Shown piece by piece: positions 47,343 to 57,028 of a stretch of DNA of 64,000 nucleotides (its first letter is position 1; each line of letters begins with the position of its first letter). Both the position numbers and the translations under genes were made by a program. Under the pieces are notes generated by a model. The model had not been told where the DNA came from, ran no database searches, and was given only the letters and a program-made list of their open reading frames with translations. This stretch comes from Alphaproteobacteria bacterium (lineage in GTDB: Bacteria; Pseudomonadota; Alphaproteobacteria; JAAEOK01): contig JAAEOK010000098.1 in the NCBI GenBank assembly GCA_024244705.1, forward strand, positions 149,597 to 213,596, in the 5' to 3' direction.

Positions 47343-48593
47343 ATGAGGAGTGTTCTTCTCGCGACCTGGGCGCTCTTCTTCGGGTTCGCCTTTACGCTTC
47401 AGAGTACTGGGCTTCAGGGGCCGCTCCCGGCCGTGCGGGCCTTCGGCGAGGGTTTCGACACCTCGAATACCGGCCTCATCATGGCCGGCTTCTTCGCCGG
47501 CTATCTGGTCGGCGCGCTGATGGCGCCGCGAATGATCCGCAACGTGGGACACACCAAAGTATTCGCGGCGGTTGCCTCGATCGCCTCCGGTACGGCGCTG
47601 CTCCACGCTGTCTTCGTGGACCCCGTCGTGTGGTTCGCGCTTCGACTCGCGACCGGCTTTTGCCTCGCCGGTATCTTCATCGTCACCGAGACCTGGCTGA
47701 ACCTAAGGAGCCCCAACGAGGTCCGCGGCAAAATCATGAATCTCTACCTCATGGTTACCTATCTTGGCTGGGGCACCGGCGCTCTGCTGCTCAACCTCAG
47801 CAGCCCGCTCGGCTACGACCTGTTCATTCTGGCCTCGGTGCTGATTTCCTTCGGGATCGTGCCGATCCTGCTCAGCACGCAACCGACCCCGTCCTTCGAA
47901 GCGCCCAAGCCGCTCGGCGTTCTCGCGCTATATCGTCGCTTCCCGCTCGGCGTCGGCGCGATCTTCATGGCCGGTCTCGCCGTCGGGGCCCTGATCGGAG
48001 CCGGTCCGATCTTTGCCCATCAATCGGGCTTCATCACCGCCCATGTATCGCTCTTCATGGCCGCCATTTTCCTCGGCAGCCTGATTTTCATGTGGCCGAT
48101 CGGCATTCTCAGCGATCGATACGATCGTTCCAGGGTCATGATCGCGGTTGCATCGCTGGCCGCGTTCGCCGCCTTGCTATTGGCGGCGACGCCGGTCGAT
48201 ATCGAGATTCTCATCTTTCTACTGACCGCACTCTTCGCCGGACCTTGTTTTTCGATTTACGGCATATGTCTGGCCATCACCAATGACCATCTGGAGCCCG
48301 ATGAGATGGTCGGCGGCGGCACGACCCTTTTCATCTGTTTCAGCGTCGGCATGATATTGGGGCCGGTAATTTCCACCGAGATCATCGAGGCTTGGCAGCC
48401 ATCAGCCTATTTCCTTTTCCTTGCAACGGTCCAGGTCCTGATCGTCGCTTACGCGATTGCCGTCATCGCCCGTCCCGGCGGGGCACCTGCTCCCGAACGG
48501 CGGCCACTGGGGAGCTGGGCGCATCGGCATGGGCATTGGATCACGCCGCGCGCGATGAAATGGTCGTCCGAGCCCGAGCGGCGGGACACCTGA
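47343..48593 (+). CDS. MFS transporter, YcaD-like
   Basis: 416 residues, about 12 membrane segments. GLIMAGFFAGYLVGALMAPRMIRNVGH, ATGFCLAGIFIVTETWLN and WPIGILSDRYDRSRVM follow the YcaD-type MFS pattern. Substrate unknown. ATG 47343; the frame is open upstream but the stretch is not membrane-like. The C-terminal tail is hydrophilic (APERRPLGSWAHRHGHW). Confidence 0.88.
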   Translation: MRSVLLATWALFFGFAFTLQSTGLQGPLPAVRAFGEGFDTSNTGLIMAGFFAGYLVGALMAPRMIRNVGHTKVFAAVASIASGTALLHAVFVDPVVWFALRLATGFCLAGIFIVTETWLNLRSPNEVRGKIMNLYLMVTYLGWGTGALLLNLSSPLGYDLFILASVLISFGIVPILLSTQPTPSFEAPKPLGVLALYRRFPLGVGAIFMAGLAVGALIGAGPIFAHQSGFITAHVSLFMAAIFLGSLIFMWPIGILSDRYDRSRVMIAVASLAAFAALLLAATPVDIEILIFLLTALFAGPCFSIYGICLAITNDHLEPDEMVGGGTTLFICFSVGMILGPVISTEIIEAWQPSAYFLFLATVQVLIVAYAIAVIARPGGAPAPERRPLGSWAHRHGHWITPRAMKWSSEPERRDT

Positions 48594-48867
48594 TCCCGGG
48601 TCGGGAAACCCGATTGAGTGGCGGCGGTCGAGGCCTGATATGAGCAAGGCAGAGAACACCATCGCGCGAGCGGCATGGAACCGGTGCGCAATGAAAGCGA
48701 CACCACGAATTTGATCGGCGACGGCATTTTGCCTTAACACCACGCCGACATCGACGACGCCGGCGCTCGATTCCCCGCCGCGCCCAAAAGCCGCCCCAAT
48801 TCCGCCCCCCTATCGCCGGATTGGCGGCCGACGCTTTCCCTGCCCCCTTCCGGGGCGGAGGCTCCCG
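48594..48867. other. Intergenic region between the MFS gene and the DUF2330 gene
   Basis: 274 bases. A small hairpin TCGGG-AAA-CCCGA (48601-48613) just after the MFS stop has no T-run. A GGGGCGGAGG run lies just before the DUF2330 start. Nothing else identified. Confidence 0.35.
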
Positions 48868-50238
48868 ATGGTCCCACGATACCTTCTTGGCGGTCTGCTC
48901 GCGGCAGCGATGCTTGCCGCGACTACCGCTTCGGCCCATGCCTTCTGCGGCTTCTATGTCGCCAAGGCGGATACCAAACTCTTCAACAAGGCCTCGAAAG
49001 TGGTGATCGCGCGGCACGGGCCGCGGACCGTTATCACCATGGTCAACGATTATCTCGGCGATCCCGAGGAATTCGCCATCGTGGTCCCGGTACCGCAGGT
49101 ACTCGAGCGCTCCCAGGTCCATGTCACCGAAGGCGCCATCGTCGACCATCTCGACGCCTACACGGCGCCGCGGTTGGTCGAGTACTACGACGACAATCCG
49201 TGCCTGCGCCACTACCTGCGGGAGCGCATGGCGACGGCGGGAGTGCCGCAATCGAGCGCCGCATTCGAGGACGCGGCGGCGCTCGGCGTCACCATCGAGG
49301 CGCAATACACGGTGGGCGAATACGACATCCTGATCCTGTCGGCCGAGCAAAGCGCCGGGCTCGGGACATGGCTCACGCGCAACGGCTATCGCGTGCCCGA
49401 CAAGGCTGGCTCGGTCCTCGACCACTACCTCGCCAACGGCATGAAATTCTTCGTCGCCCGGGTCAATCTGGCCGAGCGGACCAAGCTCGGCTACACCTTT
49501 CTCCGCCCCCTTCAGTTGGCCTTCGAGTCGGATGGCTTCATGCTGCCGATCCGCCTCGGCATGGTCAACGCGGACGGTCCCCAGGACCTCTTCGTTTTCG
49601 CGTTGACCCGCGACGGCCGCGTCGAGACCGCCAACTACCGTACCGTTCGGATCCCGAGCGGGCAGGAAGTGCCGCTTTACGTCAAAGACGATTTCGGCCG
49701 CTTCTACAACGCCGCCTTCGATCGCATGGTGGCGCGCGAGGATATGCGGGCGGTGTTCCTGGAATACGCCTGGGACATGGCCTGGTGCGACCCCTGCGCC
49801 GCCGATCCGTTGTCGGTCGCCGAACTCCAGGAGCTCGGTGTCCATTGGCTGCCCGACGATTTCGGGATCCAGGCACCGACCCCGAAGCGCCAGGCGCGCG
49901 ATGTCTTCGTCACCCGGCTCCATGTGCGCTACGACGAGGACCACTTCCCCGACGATTTGATGTTCCGCGAGATCGCCGATCGCAGCAACGTCCAGGGCCG
50001 CTATGTCCTGCGCCACCCCTGGCGCGGCGCGGCGATGTGCCCCGAGGCGCGGTCCTATGCCGCCGGTCTGCCGCGACGCTTCGCGACCGAGGCCGCGACC
50101 CTCGCCAACCTGACCGGCTGGCCGATCGACGAGATCCGCGCGCGGATGGCCGCAACCGGCCAAACGGCTTCGGCTTGGCCGCTACCACCCGGCGACCCGC
50201 CGGGCCCGTGGTGGCGATCGGTGTGGCCCGACGATTAG
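48868..50238 (+). CDS. DUF2330 secreted protein
   Basis: 456 residues. Signal peptide LLGGLLAAAMLAATTASAHA leads into FCGFYVAKADTKLFNKASKV and the DUF2330 core (AIVVPVPQVLERSQVHV, DAYTAPRLVEYYDDNPC). Function unknown; exported. No C-terminal membrane helix. ATG 48868 has GGGCGGAGG upstream. Confidence 0.87.
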   Translation: MVPRYLLGGLLAAAMLAATTASAHAFCGFYVAKADTKLFNKASKVVIARHGPRTVITMVNDYLGDPEEFAIVVPVPQVLERSQVHVTEGAIVDHLDAYTAPRLVEYYDDNPCLRHYLRERMATAGVPQSSAAFEDAAALGVTIEAQYTVGEYDILILSAEQSAGLGTWLTRNGYRVPDKAGSVLDHYLANGMKFFVARVNLAERTKLGYTFLRPLQLAFESDGFMLPIRLGMVNADGPQDLFVFALTRDGRVETANYRTVRIPSGQEVPLYVKDDFGRFYNAAFDRMVAREDMRAVFLEYAWDMAWCDPCAADPLSVAELQELGVHWLPDDFGIQAPTPKRQARDVFVTRLHVRYDEDHFPDDLMFREIADRSNVQGRYVLRHPWRGAAMCPEARSYAAGLPRRFATEAATLANLTGWPIDEIRARMAATGQTASAWPLPPGDPPGPWWRSVWPDD

Positions 50239-50378
50239 GGCATGCTCTCATGAATCAAACATACGGGCTCATTTGGAAGTTTGCCCGCTTGATGTCCTAA
50301 AGCAGACGCCGCACGACAACCTCTCAGAGGTCGGCTTGTGGCCAAATGCGGTCCTTCATCAGACTGCGTTGCTCGAGC

Positions 50379-51200
50379 TCATCCAAACGATTTTTCGTCA
50401 ATACCCAAGAGGCGCTGCGCCGCATTGACCACGATTTGCAGCGCATCAGTCGTGCCGTCCGCGTGACCTTTCTCGAAATCCCCCTCGATTCGGCCCATCT
50501 GGTTGGTAACGTGCGCAAAGCAGATCACCGATCTGCTACGCGCCTTGGCGAATGCATAGAGCGCGGCGGCTTCCATCTCGACAGCAAGCAGACCGCGCTG
50601 ACGCATGGTTTCAATGGCATCGTCAGTCTCGCGGAATGGTGCATCGGTCGTCCAGGTCGCGCCCCGCAGCACAGAAACGCGAAGATCGTCAAAGGCGCCC
50701 TCAAGAACTCCGATCAAGGCTTCGGGTGCGTCGCTATAGGTCGACGGCGGCAGGTAGTGATAGCTCGTGCCTTCGTCTCGCAGCGCGCGGTCAATCATGA
50801 TGAAATACGGCGGCTCTTGAACGGGCATGATCTGCCCCGACGACGTAACGCTGATCAGCAGCGCACACCCCGATACGAACAGCTCTTCGGCCACCAAGAC
50901 GGCGAAAGATGAGCCGACGGCGCGGCCGACGATGCCTACCGTGAGGCCGCTCACTTCGAAGACATAGAGATCGGTGTGATAGCAGACCCACCCGTCATGG
51001 CGCCGCGCACGCCCTTCCGCTTTCAATCGGCGGACGATATCGCCGTCCGGATCGAGTAGGCAGATATCCGGCACCGGCTGGATTGAGGCTGACTTCTGAC
51101 GCCGTGCCTCGCGCAGCAGGCTCTCGGGGGTGAAGGATGACGGCGAATCAAAACGCTTGCCGGCCAGGATCGGCGGTAACTCGTCATCGGTCATCAGCAT
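50379..51200 (-). CDS. Nucleoside phosphorylase (PNP/UDP family)
   Basis: 273 residues. VGIVGRAVGSSFAVLVAEEL, TWTTDAPFRETDD and AVEMEAAALYAFAKARSR are the family landmarks for ribose/base binding. ATG 51200 is preferred because TGGAGAACG directly precedes it; a longer frame to 51308 has no ribosome site. Its substrate may be an ordinary nucleoside or, given the neighbour, a nucleoside-containing intermediate. Lies in the less GC-rich island and follows the A-T-acyltransferase gene on the same strand after 265 bases. Confidence 0.8.
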   Translation of the reverse strand: MLMTDDELPPILAGKRFDSPSSFTPESLLREARRQKSASIQPVPDICLLDPDGDIVRRLKAEGRARRHDGWVCYHTDLYVFEVSGLTVGIVGRAVGSSFAVLVAEELFVSGCALLISVTSSGQIMPVQEPPYFIMIDRALRDEGTSYHYLPPSTYSDAPEALIGVLEGAFDDLRVSVLRGATWTTDAPFRETDDAIETMRQRGLLAVEMEAAALYAFAKARSRSVICFAHVTNQMGRIEGDFEKGHADGTTDALQIVVNAAQRLLGIDEKSFG

Positions 51201-51465
51201 CGTTCTCCAATCGGCTGAGCCCAACAGTTTACCTCCGTCGAAAGCCTCGTCGACGTCGGCTTTCTTGGCGAAACTGAAGTTCGGCCGGGTCGCGCTAAAC
51301 CGCGGCATTTAGCCAGTTACGGTCATCGTGGCGCTCACAGGTTGTTGGTAATAGGGCGGGACGGACATGAGTAAGCGCCTCACTTCGTAAAGCTGGGCCC
51401 GTGGCGGCGGGGCTGTTCCCATCGTCCATGAGAAATGGCGTAGAGCAGGGGTGCGACAATGCACC

Positions 51466-54252
51466 CTATGGCCGCGGCACCAAATGCCACGATTCTGCCG
51501 GGTACTGCCGAACAAAATGCTCAAGTTGATTTATGAACTGGTCCAACATCGACTTGATCGCGGCGTCTTTGACAGCAACGTCGGACTTCAGAGCCGGGGA
51601 AACGAGCACTCGGTAGCCATCGGCATGCCGGTGCGCGAATACAGGCAACAATGCGGCCCCTGTCGCCAGCGCCATCCGAGGCGGTCCGCCTGCTAATTCG
51701 ATCTCGCCATCAAGGAACCGGCGGCGGAATGGTTGGTCGGTCAACGCCGCAGCCACGATTGCGACGACGCCGTTCTCACGCAATACACGTCGCAAGGTTT
51801 GGATCGCGGCCTGCCCGTCGTCGGTCATGATAACGCGACTTACGTGGCCAGAATCATCACCAATGTTGGCAAGGCGGTTGAGAAAGTGCTGTCCGAACAC
51901 GGTTGGGGAAAAGCCATGCTCCAACCGTGATAGAATGTGCACGGTATAGCCGGCCCGACAAAGCGCTTCTGAGCCAACGATTCCGGTGAAATTCTGGGGC
52001 GATAGCCACAGTATTACGCCCCGGCCGCGGTTTAGGCCGCTTTCGATATGTTGTTGCCCAAGCAACTCCAGCGGCGTCTGCCATTCGGCCGGAGATGTCA
52101 GCTTCCGCAGACAGAGTTCAAAACTGCCAGAACGGATGCTGTGCAAGACCGCGCGACCGTCAGCTTGCCTGGCATAGCCGTCGAACTGGCTCGCGATCTG
52201 CTGAGAGAGCGTGCGATGTCGCCACGGCCGCAGCAGGGTCAGAAAGAGGCCGTACAGGTCGGCGATCTGCCGCCAGCGCGATTCCGGCACGAGTTTTGCA
52301 ACCAGTATCGCCGCAGGAAGCAACGTTAGTATTGCGATGTCCTCGCGCCCAAGAAGTCTTCGCCGGTTTACGTAACCGGGTGTACGGGCGTTTTTATGCG
52401 CGGGCGTCGAAGGAGGGTGCCGACATGGCTCGGAATAGGCATCGGCCCGCCGAATGATCCGGGCCAAGGCGCCGACCGAGTGTGCTCCGGACCATAAGAC
52501 TTCCATCGGTACGTCGACTCCGAATTCCTGGTCGATCGCGGCAGAGATTTCAACGGCAGTCAACGAGTCCGCGCCGTGCTCGAAAATGTCATCATCGATG
52601 CCAAGTTTCTCGACTTGCAAGACGCGCCGCAGCACCTCCGCCAATCTCTTCTCGACCGTATCGTGCGGGCCGACATCGGGTGTTGCTTCCGGGACGATCT
52701 CGTGCGCTGCAAGTGCCTTGCGGTCGATCTTACCGTTCGGCAAGCGCGGCAGCGCTTGCAGTCGCACGAACACCACCGGTACCTCGGCATGGGGTAGGAC
52801 GTCCGCCAACTGCCGTCTCAACCTGTTGGCGGACAACGTGTCCTCGGAACTCACGAAAAACGCTACGAGTTGGGTCTGGCCGCCTCCGCCGGTGCGCGCC
52901 GCCACGGCAGCTTGATCGACGTGTTCGAGGCCGGCCAGTGTCGCTTCTACCTTGGCAACCTCAACGCGGCGTCCGCGGAATTTCACCTGGTTGTCCTTGC
53001 GGCCCAACGAATACAAACAGCCGTCGGCATCCATGCGGCCCAAATCGCCGGTGCGGAACAAACGCGCACCGTCCGGCCCATGCGGGGCTGAGAACACGGA
53101 TTCACTCAAGGCAGGCTGTTTCCAATAACCGAGCCCGATATAGCGACTCCTGACGATAATCTCGCCAATTTCTCCCGGCCTCACCTGTGCGCCGTGCTCG
53201 TCGCACAACAGGACATCTTTGTCTTCCACAGGGTAGCCTAGAGGCAAGACGCCCGGTTCAACCGTTGCGGTGCGGTCGATCGGATAACGCCGATAGCTAC
53301 CAGCTTCGGTAGAGCCGATGTGATTTATGAAAATACTGGTTGTCGGAAAACGTTCGCGCCAGATCGTCACGTCTGTGTCGTAAACCGGCTCGCTCGACAG
53401 CATCAGCGCGCGAACCCGAGGAAACCGCACATCCGGTTGGACGGCGCTCATGCACTGGCTGAACGCGCTGCGAAAGATATACAACACCGAAATTCGTTGA
53501 GATTGCAGCCAGTCAGCCATGGGCGCAGCCCCGTTCTGGGAAACGTCCCATGGGCACAGTGTCGCCCCAGTGAGCAAGCCGCTGAAGATATTCATTACCG
53601 AGGCATAGGTGCTGCCGTGATAACCGAGCAGCAAGCGATCGTCCGGCCCGATTCCCGTGGCGTTTATGAAGCTGCGCGCGAGTTGCAGGAAATTGCGCTG
53701 TGTCTGCATCACGCCTTTCGGCTTACCCGTAGTGCCGGAGGTATAGAAGAGGCCGGCAAGATCGCCGCCGCAGATCTCGGGGCTGTCGGCCGTATCGGGC
53801 GTCGTCCCTTCGGCGCGATCGATGTCCTCAACGTGACATAGGGTTCCGCCAATACACTTTGCGACTTCTGCGTAGTTGCTATCTGTCAGAAGCAAGCCGG
53901 CCTCGGCATCGAGGAGAATTTGTTGATTTGCCTCGACATGGTTAGCTGGATTGAGCGGTATGTAATAGTGGCCGGTCTTCAGCGTCGCCAGCAGGGCCGC
54001 AATGAACGGCACCCCCTGGGTCAGCAGAAGGGCAACGGCACATTTCTCGCCAGAGACAGACGCTTGGATAATGGCGGCGACCTGCTCGACCCGGGTCCCG
54101 AGGTCGCGAAAGGTCACGTTGCCGGTTTGGTCTGCAATGGCGACACGATCAGCAAACCGGGCAAAGGGCTCCTGCAATGCCCTCCACACCGACTGCTCTA
54201 CCAGAGCCGCTGGGATGGTCCCTGCCGACGTGGCGGCGATCATCGAGTCCAT
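51466..54252 (-). CDS. Adenylation-carrier-acyltransferase fusion protein (A-T-LPLAT)
   Basis: 928 residues. Adenylation domain about 20-515: A3 TSGTTGKPKGV (171-181), A5-like GSTEAGS (313-319), A7 FRTGDLG (399-405), A8 GRKDNQVKFRGRRVE (417-431), A10 LPNGKIDRKAL (504-514). At A4 the amino-acid-anchoring Asp of FDxS is Tyr216 (TYASVMNIF), so the substrate may not be an alpha-amino acid. Carrier domain about 530-605, with the phosphopantetheine Ser563 in GADSL. The C-terminal part (about 640-928) resembles LpxL/HtrB-type lysophospholipid acyltransferases, but where HX4E/D is expected the sequence is LWLSPQNFTGIVG. Likely activates an acid, holds it as a thioester and transfers it to an acceptor. 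Confidence 0.8.
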   Translation of the reverse strand: MDSMIAATSAGTIPAALVEQSVWRALQEPFARFADRVAIADQTGNVTFRDLGTRVEQVAAIIQASVSGEKCAVALLLTQGVPFIAALLATLKTGHYYIPLNPANHVEANQQILLDAEAGLLLTDSNYAEVAKCIGGTLCHVEDIDRAEGTTPDTADSPEICGGDLAGLFYTSGTTGKPKGVMQTQRNFLQLARSFINATGIGPDDRLLLGYHGSTYASVMNIFSGLLTGATLCPWDVSQNGAAPMADWLQSQRISVLYIFRSAFSQCMSAVQPDVRFPRVRALMLSSEPVYDTDVTIWRERFPTTSIFINHIGSTEAGSYRRYPIDRTATVEPGVLPLGYPVEDKDVLLCDEHGAQVRPGEIGEIIVRSRYIGLGYWKQPALSESVFSAPHGPDGARLFRTGDLGRMDADGCLYSLGRKDNQVKFRGRRVEVAKVEATLAGLEHVDQAAVAARTGGGGQTQLVAFFVSSEDTLSANRLRRQLADVLPHAEVPVVFVRLQALPRLPNGKIDRKALAAHEIVPEATPDVGPHDTVEKRLAEVLRRVLQVEKLGIDDDIFEHGADSLTAVEISAAIDQEFGVDVPMEVLWSGAHSVGALARIIRRADAYSEPCRHPPSTPAHKNARTPGYVNRRRLLGREDIAILTLLPAAILVAKLVPESRWRQIADLYGLFLTLLRPWRHRTLSQQIASQFDGYARQADGRAVLHSIRSGSFELCLRKLTSPAEWQTPLELLGQQHIESGLNRGRGVILWLSPQNFTGIVGSEALCRAGYTVHILSRLEHGFSPTVFGQHFLNRLANIGDDSGHVSRVIMTDDGQAAIQTLRRVLRENGVVAIVAAALTDQPFRRRFLDGEIELAGGPPRMALATGAALLPVFAHRHADGYRVLVSPALKSDVAVKDAAIKSMLDQFINQLEHFVRQYPAESWHLVPRP

Positions 54253-54497
54253 ATCCTATCCCGGAGGGTGCAAGCGGAACCACCGCCGACCCATTGCGAA
54301 GGTCCGTCGTTTCTTTGACAATATTTGAGTTTCAATGCGTTTTGAACCCTGTACCACTCGTGGCACAAGAGCCGTTGGATTGAAGGGATTCGGTGAGCCA
54401 GGTTCGTTGCTTTGTCAGCTCTGTGGGTTGTGCAGGGAGTCCGGTTTGGGTCAAGAGCGGTCGTCGCCTGGACTGGGGGGAATGCTCGGTGCGCGCC
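54253..54497. other. Island intergenic region upstream of the A-T-acyltransferase gene
   Basis: 245 bases, visibly less GC-rich than the flanks. A weak GGGATAGG ribosome site precedes the A-T-LPLAT start. No transposase remnant could be recognised. Confidence 0.35.
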
Positions 54498-56021
54498 CTA
54501 TCGATCCACATTGACGAGCTTCTTCTCGTCGAGGGCAAGGATGGCGCCGACACCCGCGATCGCCAAGGCGAAAGCAAGCCAGAACGAAGCGTGGAAGCCG
54601 GTCATGAAGGCGTCTCGAACGGCGTCCGTTATCCTGCCGGCGGTCTCGGGGCTGAATTTGCCGAGTATGGCTTGCGATGCCTGCGTCCCCGCGGCGCTGC
54701 CGTCGAGCGTCACTCGATCGGCGGCGGACAGGGTCACGTCCATCGCCGTCAGACTGTGTTGCAGCTTGGCGCCGCCGATTCCTGACATGATGGCGGTGGC
54801 ACCGGCGACGCCGATGGCGCCGAGGCCGAGATGGAACATGAACGACAGCGCGCCGGCGAGGCTGGCCCGAGACGGGTCGGCGGCACCGACCGCGGCCGTG
54901 CCGGCGGTGCCGACGCACAATCCGGGCCCAATCCCGAGCAGCAGCATGGCGGGAACGGTTCCGGCATAGCCCCATGACGGGTCGCTTAGAATGACCGCAA
55001 GGGTGCCGAGCACGGTCAGGCCGTAACCGACGGACAACAGCAACCGGGGCCCGGCACTGTTGTAAAAGCGGCCGGAAATCAGCGACGTCGCCGACAGGCA
55101 CACCATCAGCGGCAGGGTTCCGATCGCGGCCATCAAATCCGACCAGCCCAAGGCCTTGTGAAAATATCGTGGCAGGTAGAGAAACAACAGGAAGACGGCC
55201 GGAATGCAGAGGCCATTGGCCGACAGGGCGAGCAAGAATTGCCGGTTGCGCATCATCGGCGGCGGAACCAGCGGCCCGGCGACCCGCTTTTCGATGACAG
55301 GAAAGGCGGCGAACGATACCGCCGCCAGCACCAGCAGCCCGATCAGCGCCGCCGAACCCCAACCCCAGGCGCCGCCGACATCGAGCGCATAGAGCAGGGC
55401 CAGGATCGCCGTCGACAGGACGGCGATGCCGGCATAGTCGATCGGCTCGTCGGTCTTGTCCGGCGTGTCGGACGGCAAACAGCGCAGGACGAGCAGGATC
55501 GAAATCGCGCCCATCACCAGGTTGGCGGTATAGAACAACCGCCATTCCCCGAGGCCGCCGACGATGCCGGCGAAGACCGGGCCGACGACGTTGCCGCTGG
55601 TGACCACGGCAATGAGCACGCCGATGGCGACGCCGCGATCGTCATCCCCGGCCGCATTCGATGCGATGCCGAGGATGCAGGGCCAGAGAATCGCCGATCC
55701 GACGCCCTGGATGGCCCGGGCGCCGATCAGCCAACCGACGGATTGGGCCGCCGCGCAGGCGAGCGACGCCAACACGAACACCGTCAGGCCGATCACCAGC
55801 AGGCGACGGCGGCCGTACCTGTCGGCCAGGCGGCCGGCGGTCACCATGCCCATGGCGAAGGTCAGCGCATAGATGTTCAACACCCACTGGGTGGTCGTGA
55901 TGTCGGCGCCGAATTCGCGCTCGATCGGAATGATCAACATCAAGGCGCCGGTGAAGTCCGTGCCCAGCGTCAAGGTGGGTACGGACAGCGTGGCGATGAC
56001 GACTTTTGTCCGTCTATCCAT
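54498..56021 (-). CDS. MFS transporter, DHA2 (EmrB/QacA-like) type
   Basis: 507 residues, about 14 membrane helices. GRLADRYGRRRLLVIGL, ARAIQGVGSAILWP and a long N-terminal DFTGALMLIIPIEREFG match the drug:H+ antiporter-2 family. Likely exports a small molecule. Same strand as and upstream of the A-T-acyltransferase gene, so it may export that pathway's product, but the 245-base gap leaves co-transcription open. Confidence 0.87.
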   Translation of the reverse strand: MDRRTKVVIATLSVPTLTLGTDFTGALMLIIPIEREFGADITTTQWVLNIYALTFAMGMVTAGRLADRYGRRRLLVIGLTVFVLASLACAAAQSVGWLIGARAIQGVGSAILWPCILGIASNAAGDDDRGVAIGVLIAVVTSGNVVGPVFAGIVGGLGEWRLFYTANLVMGAISILLVLRCLPSDTPDKTDEPIDYAGIAVLSTAILALLYALDVGGAWGWGSAALIGLLVLAAVSFAAFPVIEKRVAGPLVPPPMMRNRQFLLALSANGLCIPAVFLLFLYLPRYFHKALGWSDLMAAIGTLPLMVCLSATSLISGRFYNSAGPRLLLSVGYGLTVLGTLAVILSDPSWGYAGTVPAMLLLGIGPGLCVGTAGTAAVGAADPSRASLAGALSFMFHLGLGAIGVAGATAIMSGIGGAKLQHSLTAMDVTLSAADRVTLDGSAAGTQASQAILGKFSPETAGRITDAVRDAFMTGFHASFWLAFALAIAGVGAILALDEKKLVNVDR

Positions 56022-56261
56022 AGAACAGCCCGGTAGCGTGATTCCGCCGCATCAACCGGCGACTTACAGGGGTATTCCTACTCGCTGCCCGCCGCCGTCG
56101 GAGCCGGACACCCGCGCATTAGGGAGATTCTGTCGGGTGTGCATATTGCCCCTCGTCGAGACGAATGTTGAGCTTGGCACCATGGTTCGTCAATATCGCG
56201 CGCCTGGGCGGTGACAGGACGACCCGCCGACGGGCCAATTCATTTGACGGGAGAGTGCGAT

Positions 56262-56537
56262 ATGCGGAAGTACATTATCGAACGGGACATCCCCGAGGTC
56301 GGCAGCTTCGAGCGCGAGCAGCTTCGCGGCGCCGCCGCCAAGTCGAACGAGGTGCTGGCCGAGCTCGGCCCGAACATCCAGTGGGTCGAGTCGTTCGTTA
56401 CCGACAACAAGACCTTTTGCGTCTACCTTGCCGAGAACGAGGACATCATCCACAAGCACGCCGAAATCAGCGGATTTCCGGCGACCAAGGTGACGGCGGT
56501 CAAGCGCATGATCGACCCCACCACCGAAAAGGAATAG
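56262..56537 (+). CDS. DUF4242 (SCO4226-like) small protein
   Basis: 91 residues. KYIIERDIPEVGSFEREQLR and VTDNKTFCVYLAENEDIIHKHAE match the DUF4242/SCO4226-like nickel-binding ferredoxin-fold family. GGGAGAG lies 5 bases before ATG 56262. Confidence 0.85.
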   Translation: MRKYIIERDIPEVGSFEREQLRGAAAKSNEVLAELGPNIQWVESFVTDNKTFCVYLAENEDIIHKHAEISGFPATKVTAVKRMIDPTTEKE

Positions 56538-56586
56538 ACGCCGCCACTGCGAGCCGGCGTTGCCGGTCGGCCGGGTGGCGGCGCGC

Positions 56587-56982
56587 TCAGCCGTCATCGC
56601 CTTCGTCCTCGCCGACCAGCACCAGCGTGCCGCCGTCGCCGCTGCCGTGCTTTTCCATCAAATAGGCGGTCATTTCGCGAGCTTGATTGGCGGCCCATTC
56701 GATCTTCGCCGCAGCATTGTCCTGGCCGCCGCCGGCGGCTTGTTCGGACAACGTCCGCATCGCCGCCTCGAGCACCGTGAAGACATGCGATAGCACCAGC
56801 GCTTGATCGGCCGCGAACTCGAAGCCACCCGAATTCTCAAACGCGTCGGTGATTTCGCGAAGCACCGCCGGCAGGCGGTCGAGCCCTTCGGGAAGCTCGG
56901 TTTCGCCGTCGTCATCGGCCATGGTGGCGGCGATATAGCCGACCACCTTGGCGAAGATCAGGTTTTCGCTGTCGCGGGCCAT
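56587..56982 (-). CDS. Hypothetical acidic protein
   Basis: 131 residues, strongly acidic (DDDGETELPEG; C-terminal GEDEGDDG), predicted mostly helical. Family not recognised. Diverges from the basic protein gene at 57029 after 46 bases. Confidence 0.6.
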   Translation of the reverse strand: MARDSENLIFAKVVGYIAATMADDDGETELPEGLDRLPAVLREITDAFENSGGFEFAADQALVLSHVFTVLEAAMRTLSEQAAGGGQDNAAAKIEWAANQAREMTAYLMEKHGSGDGGTLVLVGEDEGDDG

Positions 56983-57028
56983 TTCGCCTCCCCTATCGAC
57001 CTCCGCCCACCGGTGTTAGAAAGGTGCC

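Noticed and set aside
50239..50378. Possible transposase remnant at the island's left edge
   Set aside because: Short frames (for example one ending MKDRIWPQADL) look suggestive but match no transposase I can identify.
51201..51308. Longer N-terminus of the nucleoside phosphorylase from ATG 51308
   Set aside because: No ribosome site there, whereas TGGAG directly precedes ATG 51200.
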